DNA from: Prochlorococcus sp. AG-363-M21
Lineage (GTDB): Bacteria > Cyanobacteriota > Cyanobacteriia > PCC-6307 > Cyanobiaceae
Direction: 5' to 3'
DNA: 32,956 nucleotides
Assembly (NCBI GenBank): GCA_003278305.1
Contig: QCFU01000011.1
Location: 1-32,956, forward strand
Positions 15,383 through 23,813 of this stretch are shown here, piece by piece. The notes beneath the pieces are model-generated. The model was not told the DNA's origin. It worked only from the letters and a program-made list of their open reading frames with translations, and searched no databases. Both the position numbers and the translations under genes were made by a program. Position 1 is the stretch's first letter, and each line of letters begins with the position of its first letter.

Positions 15383-15994
15383 TTGACAGTAGCCAATCAA
15401 GTTGACACTAATTTGGACCGAAGACTGCAATATGACAGTATAAAGCTGTCAGGTAAGACGATTTTTTTAAACCCTTTTCTCTATTGGAGAAGATTTGATA
15501 CAAATACTGATCGCTGGCTACGAGAGCCTGGTCAGCTAAGTGAAGATCAAATTAGACTTAATCGCCTTCGTTTTTATCCTGAGATTGATTGGACGTATCT
15601 CGAGGCAGAAGAAAGAAATATAAAAGACGGTGCTGTAGAAATGTTTTTAAAAAGTTTGGAATTAATTGGGACTTTTCATCCAGAATTGAGCTCAGGTCAA
15701 TTATTAGAAGTAGAAAGGAAGATGGCTGTAACTAAGAAAAGAGCATTTGAGAAGTGGGTAGAGAAATCTTTCAAGCGAAGACTAAAAAAAGAAATACAAG
15801 AAAAGAAACGTTTGGAGAGAGAAAATTTCTTGCGTGAATGGCGTGAATGGTTCACCCAAGAAACCACTCATAAAGCATTTGTTCCTTTAGTGGCAATTTG
15901 CTTTCTATCTTTGTTTGCAGGCTGGTCATTAGGTGTTTCTAGTAACACCTGTATGCCATATTTCAGCTCTATTGAGCAAAATAGAATTAATTAG
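15383..15994 (+). CDS. Conserved-looking protein of unknown function with C-terminal membrane anchor
   Basis: I do not recognise a family. The 203-residue product starts at TTG 15383; an in-frame TGA at 15368 leaves no ATG upstream, and the first internal Met would cost 88 residues. Visible parts: FLNPFLYWRRFDTNTDRWLR near the N-terminus, an acidic helical middle, a very basic coiled-coil-like helix (about 125-160: KKRAFEKWVEKSFKRRLKKE onward), and one C-terminal hydrophobic segment (FVPLVAICFLSLFAGWSLGV). This suggests a tail-anchored protein with a charged cytoplasmic helix. It is 13 bp from the next gene and in one run with mrdA, so a link to envelope or cell-wall growth is possible but unproven. 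Confidence 0.7.
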   Translation: MTVANQVDTNLDRRLQYDSIKLSGKTIFLNPFLYWRRFDTNTDRWLREPGQLSEDQIRLNRLRFYPEIDWTYLEAEERNIKDGAVEMFLKSLELIGTFHPELSSGQLLEVERKMAVTKKRAFEKWVEKSFKRRLKKEIQEKKRLERENFLREWREWFTQETTHKAFVPLVAICFLSLFAGWSLGVSSNTCMPYFSSIEQNRIN

Positions 15995-16007
15995 TCTTTA
16001 GGCTCTT

Positions 16008-16370
16008 ATGCCAGACAATCGATTCGAGAGGTTACGCCTTCTTTTGATGCAAGATGTTTTGCCAGTAGGGATGGCAATTGTAGATAGAGTAAAACGAGGC
16101 GGTTTTTCAAAAATTACAGATGTTTTTGTAAATGAAGAAGATCCTTTGGATGAACTTCGTAATGAAGGAGATCAAGCGGCAAGTCTCATAAGAGAGAAAT
16201 TGGATGAAATCACTCCCGGTTTAGGTAACCCAGTAGTTAATGTTAAAATTTCTGTAGAAGATACAGGCATTCAAAAAGAGAGTTTGGATGATAGTGTTGA
16301 ATTAAAAGTAACTTTGGAAAGGATAGAGGAGCGCATAGAATTATTGGATAAATATTTAGATTCAATTTAG
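16008..16370 (+). CDS. Small protein of unknown function, upstream of mrdA
   Basis: The 120-residue product (MPDNRFERLRLLLMQDVLPV) lacks a signal peptide or membrane segment. A helical N-terminal half with VGMAIVDRVKRGGFSKITDVF is followed by an acidic helix (DPLDELRNEGDQAASLIREK), a strand-like PVVNVKISVED, and a C-terminal coiled-coil helix (LKVTLERIEERIELLDKYL). It sits 13 bp after the tail-anchored unknown protein and 12 bp before mrdA, so the three are probably one transcript. The C-terminal helix suggests oligomerisation. Function unknown. Confidence 0.72.
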   Translation: MPDNRFERLRLLLMQDVLPVGMAIVDRVKRGGFSKITDVFVNEEDPLDELRNEGDQAASLIREKLDEITPGLGNPVVNVKISVEDTGIQKESLDDSVELKVTLERIEERIELLDKYLDSI

Positions 16371-16382
16371 GGAAGGCATGAC

Positions 16383-18185
16383 ATGAAAGGTAGTGATTTA
16401 CATAAAGAGAATAGAAATAGAAAAATTCTTTTAGTAAATCAGCCGAATTATTTGTTGGTATTGATTATAAGTTTATTTGCATTAATTTCAGGAAGACTAT
16501 TTTGGTTGCAAGTAATCAAAGGTTCATTTTTTCGTAAATTGTCAGATGAGAACCGTATTCGATTGGTTTCAAGTCCTCCAATTAGAGGGCGCATCTTAGA
16601 TAGAAATGGCAGGATCCTTGCCGATAATAAGTTAACTCATTCTTTGATACTACAACCTCATTTAATATCTGATACGCAGTGGGCTGAATATTCTTCTTTG
16701 TTAGCTAATTTGCTAGAAACTGATTATCCAACTTTGAATAGTATTTATAAAAAAGGAATAGACAATAAAGATTTTACAATTACTTTAATTCGCAATATGT
16801 CAAGTAAGCAAGTTATTCGCTTTCAAGAGCAGGAATCACAATTTGAAGGAATTCAGATACATGTAGAGCTGGTTCGCTTTTACCCTAATAAGACACTCGC
16901 ATCGCACGTTTTAGGCTATACACAATTTATAACTCAAGAAGAATATGCTCGATTAAAAAAGAATGGCTATAAAATGAGTGATCGCATAGGAAGAATAGGC
17001 TTAGAAGCTGCTTTTGAGAAAGATCTTAGAGGTACATGGGGTGGAGAGATGTTAGAGGTTGATGCTATAGGAACTATTCAGAGAAGTCTAGGTTATAAAG
17101 CACCTCAGGCAGGCAAAGATATAATTTCAACAATTGATTTGCAATTACAAAAAAGTGCTGAAATGGTTCTCAATGATAAATCTGCAGGAGCAATAGTTGC
17201 TTTGGATCCTCATACGGGAGCAATTAGAGCAATGGCAAGTAAGCCAAATTTTGATCCAAATTTTTTCACAAAATTTTTGACGACACAAGAAGAATATGAG
17301 GCCATATTTTTGTCATCTGATTTACCTTTAATGAGTAGAGCATTAAATGCATATGATCCTGGAAGTACTTGGAAAGTAGTTACAGGCATGGCTGGCATGG
17401 AGAGTGGTAAATTTCCTCCAGAAACTCGATTAGAAACAAAAAAATGTATTAAATACGGCGCACATTGCTTTCCAGAGCACAATCGTCAGGGTTTTGGTTG
17501 GATTGGCTATGAAGATGCTTTTCGTGTTTCAAGTAATACTTTTTTTTATCAAGTAGGGGTGGGATCTGGCATGAAAGAATTATTCAAGAATGCTTTGAAA
17601 CTTGGCTTTTATAACCGAACAGGAATTGAAATAGCCAATGAAGAAAGTAAAGGTTTTGTTGGTAATCAGGAATGGGCTGCAAAGGGAAGAGGTTGGGCCA
17701 AACCAGGAACAACCCCCTGGATTCCTGAGGATATTGCTAGTGCTTCTATTGGTCAGGCAGTTGTACAGGTTACACCTCTTCAATTAGCGAGAGCGTATGC
17801 TGTTTTCGCGAATGGTGGTTATTTGATTACACCTCATTTAGTAGATCAAGATATTGATTGGGTTTCATCTAAATATCGACAAAAGTTAGACATCAAGCCA
17901 AGTACATTAGAAAAGATTCGTATCGGTTTGAGGAAAGTCACTGAATCTGGCACTGGTCGAACTATTAACTATGAGGGCTCAACTCTTCCTCCAGTAGCAG
18001 GCAAGACTGGTACTGCAGAAGACAGTACAGGTGGGAGTGATCATGCTTGGTTCGCATGTTTTGCCCCTTATGAATCACCAGAAATAGTTATAGTTGCCTT
18101 TGCACAAAATACCCCTGGCGGAGGATCTGTTCATGCGTTGCCTATGGCAAGAGAAATTTTAAAGGTTTGGAATGAAGGAATATAA
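16383..18185 (+). CDS. mrdA: Penicillin-binding protein 2 (peptidoglycan transpeptidase)
   Basis: Class B PBP of the elongation type, cross-linking peptidoglycan at the outer face of the inner membrane. In the 600-residue product a single N-terminal membrane anchor (LLVLIISLFALISGRLFWLQ, about 24-43) is followed by the PBP dimerisation domain (PPIRGRILDRNG at 65-76) and the transpeptidase domain. Active-site motifs are S328-x2-K331 (GSTWK), S383-x-N385 (SSNTF) and K541-T-G (KTGTAE), all intact. Length is typical of PBP2/MrdA. It is the last gene of a three-gene run. The partner RodA is not in the window. Confidence 0.92.
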   Translation: MKGSDLHKENRNRKILLVNQPNYLLVLIISLFALISGRLFWLQVIKGSFFRKLSDENRIRLVSSPPIRGRILDRNGRILADNKLTHSLILQPHLISDTQWAEYSSLLANLLETDYPTLNSIYKKGIDNKDFTITLIRNMSSKQVIRFQEQESQFEGIQIHVELVRFYPNKTLASHVLGYTQFITQEEYARLKKNGYKMSDRIGRIGLEAAFEKDLRGTWGGEMLEVDAIGTIQRSLGYKAPQAGKDIISTIDLQLQKSAEMVLNDKSAGAIVALDPHTGAIRAMASKPNFDPNFFTKFLTTQEEYEAIFLSSDLPLMSRALNAYDPGSTWKVVTGMAGMESGKFPPETRLETKKCIKYGAHCFPEHNRQGFGWIGYEDAFRVSSNTFFYQVGVGSGMKELFKNALKLGFYNRTGIEIANEESKGFVGNQEWAAKGRGWAKPGTTPWIPEDIASASIGQAVVQVTPLQLARAYAVFANGGYLITPHLVDQDIDWVSSKYRQKLDIKPSTLEKIRIGLRKVTESGTGRTINYEGSTLPPVAGKTGTAEDSTGGSDHAWFACFAPYESPEIVIVAFAQNTPGGGSVHALPMAREILKVWNEGI

Positions 18186-18212
18186 GTTAATACAAATACA
18201 GTCTTCAATATT

Positions 18213-18440
18213 TTATGCTGCATTAATCATTTCTTTTTGATTAGCGAGCTTTAGATCAATTATTTTTTTCACCTCCACTAAGGAACAGGGATTTGTTTTA
18301 AAAGGAAAAATAATTATTGGACTTTTCTCCGGTCTTGCGACCCAACTTTTATTTTCTTGCTCTATGAGCAAAAAACCTCGATAACGAATTGCTCTATTTC
18401 GAAGCGAAAGATATCCCATTTCAAATAGATTTAAATTCAT
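18213..18440 (-). CDS. Small basic protein of unknown function
   Basis: The 75-residue product has a strand-rich centre (GYLSLRNRAIRYRGFLLIEQ, then NKSWVARPEKSPIIIFPFKT) and a C-terminal helix (SLVEVKKIIDLKLANQKEMI). It looks like a compact folded domain rather than a chance ORF, and is on the same strand as the FMN reductase-like gene 211 bp upstream. No signal peptide or catalytic motif. Met8 is an alternative start. It converges on mrdA with a 27-bp gap. Function unknown. Confidence 0.6.
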   Translation of the reverse strand: MNLNLFEMGYLSLRNRAIRYRGFLLIEQENKSWVARPEKSPIIIFPFKTNPCSLVEVKKIIDLKLANQKEMINAA

Positions 18441-18493
18441 TTACATTATATTTCATAACACAATATATAGCGTATAGGCAAATTACAGATTTT

Positions 18494-18655
18494 TTGATTG
18501 CTCCACTTTGGTTAATTCACGTATTGCCCCATCCTTTTAAGATCATTTATTTTGAAACTCGATTGGACTTGATTTTGATTGTTCTAATGATCCTTAGTCT
18601 TCACCCTTATTTATTCATAGACTCTATATATGGAGTATTTGAACAGGTTGTTTAG
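18494..18655 (+). CDS. Doubtful small membrane ORF
   Basis: Low confidence. A plus-strand frame is open from 18389 to 18655 without any ATG start; the TTG at 18494 gives 53 residues beginning IAPLWLIHVLPHPFKIIYFE and then a hydrophobic LDLILIVLMILSLHPYLFID. The amino-acid pattern looks like a small membrane protein, but it lies opposite two minus-strand genes, has no evident ribosome-binding site, and AT-rich DNA readily gives hydrophobic ORFs. It overlaps the stop of the FMN reductase-like gene by 4 bp. Confidence 0.22.
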   Translation: MIAPLWLIHVLPHPFKIIYFETRLDLILIVLMILSLHPYLFIDSIYGVFEQVV

Positions 18656-19176
18656 ACCTTTAAGGGTTCCATTTGTAGTAATCTTTGCAAAATATCTTCT
18701 ATTGACTCATCCTTGGGAGGATTTTTATAATTACTAGCTAATTGCCGACCTACAACTTGTGCTCCAAGATGAGTGAGCTGTATTCGCATTGAGAGTAATA
18801 ATTCCATTGAACCTCCACCCGAAAAACTTGCCATAGCAATAGGTCTGCCATTGAATAAATACCGAAAATCATTTTCTTGTACTGAGAGCCAAGCTATAGC
18901 GTTAGTTAAAATTGGTGGGATTGACCCGTTATATTCTGGAGCACATATTACCCATCTGGGTATGGAAACTATTTCTGAATGGAGTGAATTAATTTCTTTA
19001 GGTATACCAGTTTGTTGATAAGTTCTGGAATTAAATAGTGGCAAATCAATTTCTGTTAAGTCAATTAACTTAGGTTTTGCTTTTAATTGCTTACCAATTT
19101 CATAAAATCGCTTTGCAAGTTTAAGATTTTCACCATTACTGGCTGTAAGCACTAATAAATTTTCAGTAAAAGTCAT
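18652..19176 (-). CDS. NADPH-dependent FMN reductase / quinone reductase-like flavoprotein
   Basis: A 174-residue flavodoxin-fold protein of the NADPH-dependent FMN reductase (ArsH/ChrR-like) group. LVLTASNGENLKLAKRF near the N-terminus matches the FMN phosphate loop, CAPEYNGSIPPILTNAIAWL is the family signature (PEYNxSxPxxLKNAIDW), and MASFSGGGSMELL provides the second FMN loop. It lies 48 bp downstream of flv1 on the same strand, so it could be co-expressed with the flavodiiron proteins and serve as an electron-donating or quinone-protecting partner; that link is inference from position only. The exact substrate is unknown. Confidence 0.85.
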   Translation of the reverse strand: MTFTENLLVLTASNGENLKLAKRFYEIGKQLKAKPKLIDLTEIDLPLFNSRTYQQTGIPKEINSLHSEIVSIPRWVICAPEYNGSIPPILTNAIAWLSVQENDFRYLFNGRPIAMASFSGGGSMELLLSMRIQLTHLGAQVVGRQLASNYKNPPKDESIEDILQRLLQMEPLKV

Positions 19177-19224
19177 TTGAGTAAATCCAATAAGATTGTT
19201 AATTCATTCAGGTGAAGTGGGTCA

Positions 19225-21033
19225 CTAATAATTACTACCAGTTCGACGATGATGCACAGCGGTTACTCCATTTGAATCAAGTACTTTTCCATGTTGCACT
19301 TCAGCATAGATTAACCAATGATCTCCACATTCCATTCGTTGCTTAACACAACCTTGAAGCCATGCTAAAGCATCTGGAATAATCGGTTGGTTCCCTGGAC
19401 TTCTGTCAATATTCATTCCGGTGAAACGATTTTCACCTGGTTTAAAGGGTTGTAGAAATTGCTTTAAAATTTTTTGATGATTATTTTGATTCAAAATATT
19501 AATTGCAAATAGATCATCTTTATGAAGTAACTTTTCTACTGCACGATCTTTAGCAACTGCAATTGTAATACCGGGGGGGGAGAAGCTGGCTTGACTAATC
19601 CAGCTAGCAACCATTGCACCACTTAGATTTTGACTGCCTTCTTCTTCTTTCTCTACAGTGAGAATAGACAGAGATCCAATTACCTTACCTAGAGCCAATA
19701 ATGATGGATCAGTTTTAGTAGCTTTTATTCCTCCAGTTAATTTGGTTTTTATTTTACGTTGCTCTTTATTGAGCTTTCTTCCAAATACAGCGCCTGTTTC
19801 TTCAAGGGTTTTAATCATAATTGCGTCAGGACTAAACTTAATTTTGATTGGATCGAATCCAAATTTAAATCCACCATCGCGTAATTTGTTTTCAAGAAGC
19901 TCCAATGCTTCTCCACTCCATCCATAACTTCCAAATATCCCTATATATTTTTTACGATCTCCTTCAGCTAGTAATGTTCCGAGTGCTGAAACAATTGGAG
20001 TTGGTGCATGTCCCCCGAGAGTAGGTGATCCAATGAGATATGCATCTGATGTTTTGATTACTTTTAGTAGTTGACTCAGAGGAGTGAACTCACAATTTAA
20101 ACTTTCTACTTTAATACCAGTCGAACTTATGCCTTTTGCTAGTGAATCTGCAATAGATGCAGTATTGCCATAGGCGCTTGCATATAATAGTGCAACTTTG
20201 ATTAGTGATTTATTTTGTTGATCACCCCACCTTTGATAGTCTTTCAGCAAACTACGCCAACTAGTTTCGATTGCTGGTCCATGAGAAGGTGCAATGGTGC
20301 GAATATCTAAAAATTCAATTTTTTCAATAATGCTATTTACTTGATTAATCATAGGGCTCATAAGACAGTCAAAATAATGTCGCCGTTCTTCTTCTGTGCT
20401 AGCTCTATTGATTTCTGCCCAATTAGGTGTGCATATATGAGCTGCAAATAGTTTATCGCTCATTAGCAAACCAGTTGCTTCTTCGAATGTTATAAGACCA
20501 CCAGGCCAACGAGCTGTTGGTGCTGGAATAAAGTGTAGTTGATATTTATTATGAATAGGCATAAACTCCTCTTGTTTGATTAAACGAATCACGGGCAAAG
20601 GAGGAATATTGATTACTTTATTTTCAGATGGTTTAACTTGTCTCCAGAGATCTTCTAATAATTTTGCACCTGGATTAGAGCATATAAGCTCGATATTAGT
20701 AAATACTTCAGCAAGTTTCTTGAGTAGCGCAACTCTATTTGGATTAATGTGTCCAACAACTACTTTTAGCAAAGTATTTTTGACATTCAGAATATTTTTT
20801 ATTTCCGGTATAAAGACTTCTTCAAAGTTTTTTCCTGGTGGGTATATCAGAATAGCAGTAGAGGATGCGGATGATTGACTGTCAATAAATAAAAAAGAGT
20901 TTGATGTTGTTCCTTTGCTAAGTGAATATTCAACTTCGAATCTAAGCTTTTTAGGACTCATACATTTTAGGCATAGTAATCCTTCTTCAATAGGTAATTT
21001 GATCAAATGCTTTTCTTGTTGGATTCCTTGCAT
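19225..21033 (-). CDS. flv1: Flavodiiron protein Flv1 (non-canonical diiron site)
   Basis: Cyanobacterial flavodiiron protein with three domains: metallo-beta-lactamase-like (about 35-265), flavodoxin (about 280-425) and flavin reductase (about 450-602). The H-x-E-x-D-H metal motif of its neighbour is replaced by H95-I-N97-P-N99-R100, and another ligand histidine by R175 (ARWPGG against LHWPDT in Flv3), while D193 and H251 persist. This substitution pattern is characteristic of cyanobacterial Flv1, which works as a heterodimer with Flv3 in light-driven O2 reduction to water behind photosystem I. Its start overlaps the flv3 stop (TAATG). An unbroken run of eight C in the coding strand (19573-19580) encodes part of SPPG. 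Confidence 0.92.
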   Translation of the reverse strand: MQGIQQEKHLIKLPIEEGLLCLKCMSPKKLRFEVEYSLSKGTTSNSFLFIDSQSSASSTAILIYPPGKNFEEVFIPEIKNILNVKNTLLKVVVGHINPNRVALLKKLAEVFTNIELICSNPGAKLLEDLWRQVKPSENKVINIPPLPVIRLIKQEEFMPIHNKYQLHFIPAPTARWPGGLITFEEATGLLMSDKLFAAHICTPNWAEINRASTEEERRHYFDCLMSPMINQVNSIIEKIEFLDIRTIAPSHGPAIETSWRSLLKDYQRWGDQQNKSLIKVALLYASAYGNTASIADSLAKGISSTGIKVESLNCEFTPLSQLLKVIKTSDAYLIGSPTLGGHAPTPIVSALGTLLAEGDRKKYIGIFGSYGWSGEALELLENKLRDGGFKFGFDPIKIKFSPDAIMIKTLEETGAVFGRKLNKEQRKIKTKLTGGIKATKTDPSLLALGKVIGSLSILTVEKEEEGSQNLSGAMVASWISQASFSPPGITIAVAKDRAVEKLLHKDDLFAINILNQNNHQKILKQFLQPFKPGENRFTGMNIDRSPGNQPIIPDALAWLQGCVKQRMECGDHWLIYAEVQHGKVLDSNGVTAVHHRRTGSNY

Positions 21034-22784
21034 TAGTAAGATGTTCCTACTTTACGATGATGAACAGCTGTTTTGGAGTCTGCTTTTGCAATACTTCCAT
21101 TTTCTACTAATGCATAGATAATCCAATGATCATTAGTTTCTAACCTTTGTTTTACAAGACAGTCTAGAAATGCTAGAGCATCTTTTAGTACTGGCCCACC
21201 TTTTGCTACATCTTCAAGTAATTCAATCCCTTTAAAACGATCAGCACCTGGTGGAAATCTTTTGAGAAATTGACGAAAAAGTGTTTGATAATTATTTTCT
21301 TCTAAAATATTAATGACAAAACGATCTTCTACTTGCATTAGAGTTTCAATAGCACGATCTTTTGCTACTGCAACTGTAATTCCTGGTGGTTCAAAACTTG
21401 CTTGACTCACCCAACTTGCGACCATTGCTCCACGCCGCTGATTGGTTGCCGTTCCTTGACTTGCTGTCACTACATATAATCCTCCACTAATACGACCCAT
21501 TGCCTTCATTAAGTCTCCATCAAAACTTTTAATGGTTGCTATATTTTTCTTTCGATTTAACAATTGACCAAGGTCAGTTCCAGCTTCTTCAAACCTTTGA
21601 AAGGTGGTTGCATCTGGAAGTTTTTTTACTCTTAGAGCTGAAAAAGCTTCTTTTTGTCCTAGGTCTCTTAATTTATTTGCTAATACATCAATTGGCTCAT
21701 CGTTTCCTCCATACGCATCATAAACTGCTACCCATTGCTTTGGATTTAAGGCAGCAAGTAGTGTCCCAATTGAATTTTGTAGATCACCATCTGGTTCATT
21801 CGGCCATGTTGGTATGATCACTGCTTTTGCTTCGGAAATAAGACCACTTAGTTCTTGAGTATCTGTAGCTATTAAGTCAAGAAGTTGAACCTGTGCATCA
21901 GCTTTACTTACTCCTAAAGCAATCGATTGGCTTAATTGATCACAAAATCCATGTTGACTTAAATAACAAATAACTGCATATCCTTCACTTTTACTACGTT
22001 GACTACTCCATTCATGATATTTGCTTTGCCAAAGGCTTAAATTATGGCGTAAGAGTGGACCATGTCCAACTGCTATCGTATTTATTTCTGCTAAGTTTTT
22101 AATTCTTTTTTGAGCTTGTAAAACGCTGCGTGCATTTGGCCCCATTAAACAGTCATAATAGTACCTAAAATCTTCAATAATAGAGTCTGGTTCTACATCA
22201 AATAGATCATTTGAACAATAATGAAGTCCAAATGCATCGCATGTATAAAGTGTCCCAGTTGCATAATCGAAGCTAAAAATTGTATCTGGCCAATGAAGAT
22301 TTGGGGCACTCACAAATTCTAATTTGTGATGTATACCATTTTGTGGGTTAATCCCTAAGTCAAGTTCGTTTCCAGTTTTGACAGCTCTTGATTGAAATGA
22401 ACGATGAACTTGATTTTTTAAAAACTGTATGGCTACTTTTGAACCAATAATTTCAATGCTTGGATTTATATCTAATAGGTCCCCAATCAGTCCAGAGTGA
22501 TCTGGCTCTGTATGACTTACTATTAGGTAGTCAATAGATTGTGGATTAATTAGCTCTGTTAAAAGCTTAACCCAAGTATCACGAAACTTAGAATGACTGG
22601 TATCGATTAGAGCATTTTTTTCTCCTTGAATAATAAAGCTGTTGTAGGTTGTTCCATTTCTTAAGCCAAATTCAATATCAAAACGATTTCTATCCCAGTC
22701 TAGAGAACGAATGGCAGTTGTATTATTTGCAATTTCCTGACATTGCAATGATAGTCTTAATTCTGGCGTTTGCTGCTCTATCAA
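21033..22784 (-). CDS. flv3: Flavodiiron protein Flv3
   Basis: The 583-residue protein has the same three-domain layout as Flv1 but with canonical iron ligands: H91-x-E93-x-D95-H96 (SHTEPDHSG), H164 (LHWPD), D183 (TCDAFG) and H241 (VGHGPLL). A flavodoxin domain begins near residue 264 (YAVICYLSQHGFCDQ) and the flavin reductase domain near 425 (GRISGGLYVVTASQG). With Flv1 it should reduce O2 to water using NADPH or ferredoxin, protecting photosystem I under fluctuating light. The only start near the conserved N-terminus is TTG 22784. No ribosome-binding site is clear. It is the first gene of the flv3-flv1-FMN reductase run. Confidence 0.92.
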   Translation of the reverse strand: MIEQQTPELRLSLQCQEIANNTTAIRSLDWDRNRFDIEFGLRNGTTYNSFIIQGEKNALIDTSHSKFRDTWVKLLTELINPQSIDYLIVSHTEPDHSGLIGDLLDINPSIEIIGSKVAIQFLKNQVHRSFQSRAVKTGNELDLGINPQNGIHHKLEFVSAPNLHWPDTIFSFDYATGTLYTCDAFGLHYCSNDLFDVEPDSIIEDFRYYYDCLMGPNARSVLQAQKRIKNLAEINTIAVGHGPLLRHNLSLWQSKYHEWSSQRSKSEGYAVICYLSQHGFCDQLSQSIALGVSKADAQVQLLDLIATDTQELSGLISEAKAVIIPTWPNEPDGDLQNSIGTLLAALNPKQWVAVYDAYGGNDEPIDVLANKLRDLGQKEAFSALRVKKLPDATTFQRFEEAGTDLGQLLNRKKNIATIKSFDGDLMKAMGRISGGLYVVTASQGTATNQRRGAMVASWVSQASFEPPGITVAVAKDRAIETLMQVEDRFVINILEENNYQTLFRQFLKRFPPGADRFKGIELLEDVAKGGPVLKDALAFLDCLVKQRLETNDHWIIYALVENGSIAKADSKTAVHHRKVGTSY

Positions 22785-22914
22785 GGATTTGGACTTAGAG
22801 AGAATTGTTTGTCTTTTGATTCTACATATTGGAAGAAGCTATCGACTGAAAATGTTTTTAAAGTCGGTTTAATTTTTGTCTAGTAAGCTCATTCAATTAA
22901 TGCTTTTATACCGT

Positions 22915-22932
22915 AGTAAGGTAAATCTTACT
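22915..22932. terminator. Hairpin after the SNF2-SWIM gene pair
   Basis: AGTAAG (22915-22920) and CTTACT (22927-22932) form a perfect 6-bp stem with a 6-nt loop, only 3 bp beyond the SWIM stop codon. A five-T run follows on the plus strand but not on the minus strand, which is the direction of the genes, so its role as terminator of the gene pair is uncertain. Confidence 0.3.
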
Positions 22933-22934
22933 TT

Positions 22935-23813
22935 TTAAGTATTAGTTTGCATTGCTTTTATCATGGCCTTTTGAGCCTCTTTTTGGCTATGCGAAATGAG
23001 ATTGGAAATGAACTGAGATTTCGAATCAGGAAATTTTGGATCTGTTGCTAGTGGTATTTCTCCAGCCATATTGATCCCAGTTTGACTATCTATCTCAGGA
23101 GTTATGATAACTAAATCTGGATCTAAACTATAATCATAAGACCACCAATAATCATTGTTAGAAAAGCTAGATTGAGATAAATTATTCTCAATAGAATGAT
23201 TCTTTGGTTGCTTTATTTGTGTTGTTTTATGTGCTTGTATTTCTTTACGCTCCTTTTTTAAATTTGATATAATAGTGTTTTTATCACGTCCTCTTAATTG
23301 AAATAAAATAAAAGGATCTTCTTCAAATCTATCACCCATTAAAAAATAAATAGCGCTTATATGTTTGCAAGGATTTGCTTTGTCTGGACATGAACATTGA
23401 CTGTTTATCTCTTCCAGATTAAAAGGGAATAACCTTTTACCACTAGCTGCAAATGCTTTTTCAATATCTTTAGGCATTATTCCTGCTAATAATTGTGCAG
23501 ACCATTTTGCTTGTTTTGCAATTTCTTCTAGAACAAATTTCCAGTCTTCATCATTAAGCATGTCTAACCATAACTTAACTAGATAGGGCTCTTTTTCAGT
23601 GCCTTGAACCTTTGCATACACTCCTTGGCTTTCAAATTTTATAGAAAGTACATTTCCTTCTCTTGCATATTTCCATGCCCGTTCCAAGCGTTTTTTATAA
23701 CGGTAAGTATTAATGAGCTCCATCCATTGTTCCACCCACCATGATTGCTGACTTAATCCTTCATTGCCAAGAGAAGTTGTTAAGTCAGATTGAGAGGTTT
23801 GGGAATCATTCAT
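22935..23813 (-). CDS. SWIM zinc-finger protein
   Basis: The 292-residue protein carries a SWIM zinc finger, C140-x-C142-x6-C149-x-H151 (QCSCPDKANPCKHISAIYF), a motif thought to bind DNA or protein. The N-terminal part (WWVEQWMELINTYRYKKRLE and the region up to 130) is the usual domain before bacterial SWIM motifs; the C-terminal 130 residues are Lys/Gln/Ser-rich and poorly structured. It starts 8 bp inside the end of the SNF2 helicase gene, so the two are translationally coupled. SWIM and SNF2 genes are paired in many bacteria, implying a shared DNA or RNA transaction, but the pathway is not established. Confidence 0.88.
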   Translation of the reverse strand: MNDSQTSQSDLTTSLGNEGLSQQSWWVEQWMELINTYRYKKRLERAWKYAREGNVLSIKFESQGVYAKVQGTEKEPYLVKLWLDMLNDEDWKFVLEEIAKQAKWSAQLLAGIMPKDIEKAFAASGKRLFPFNLEEINSQCSCPDKANPCKHISAIYFLMGDRFEEDPFILFQLRGRDKNTIISNLKKERKEIQAHKTTQIKQPKNHSIENNLSQSSFSNNDYWWSYDYSLDPDLVIITPEIDSQTGINMAGEIPLATDPKFPDSKSQFISNLISHSQKEAQKAMIKAMQTNT

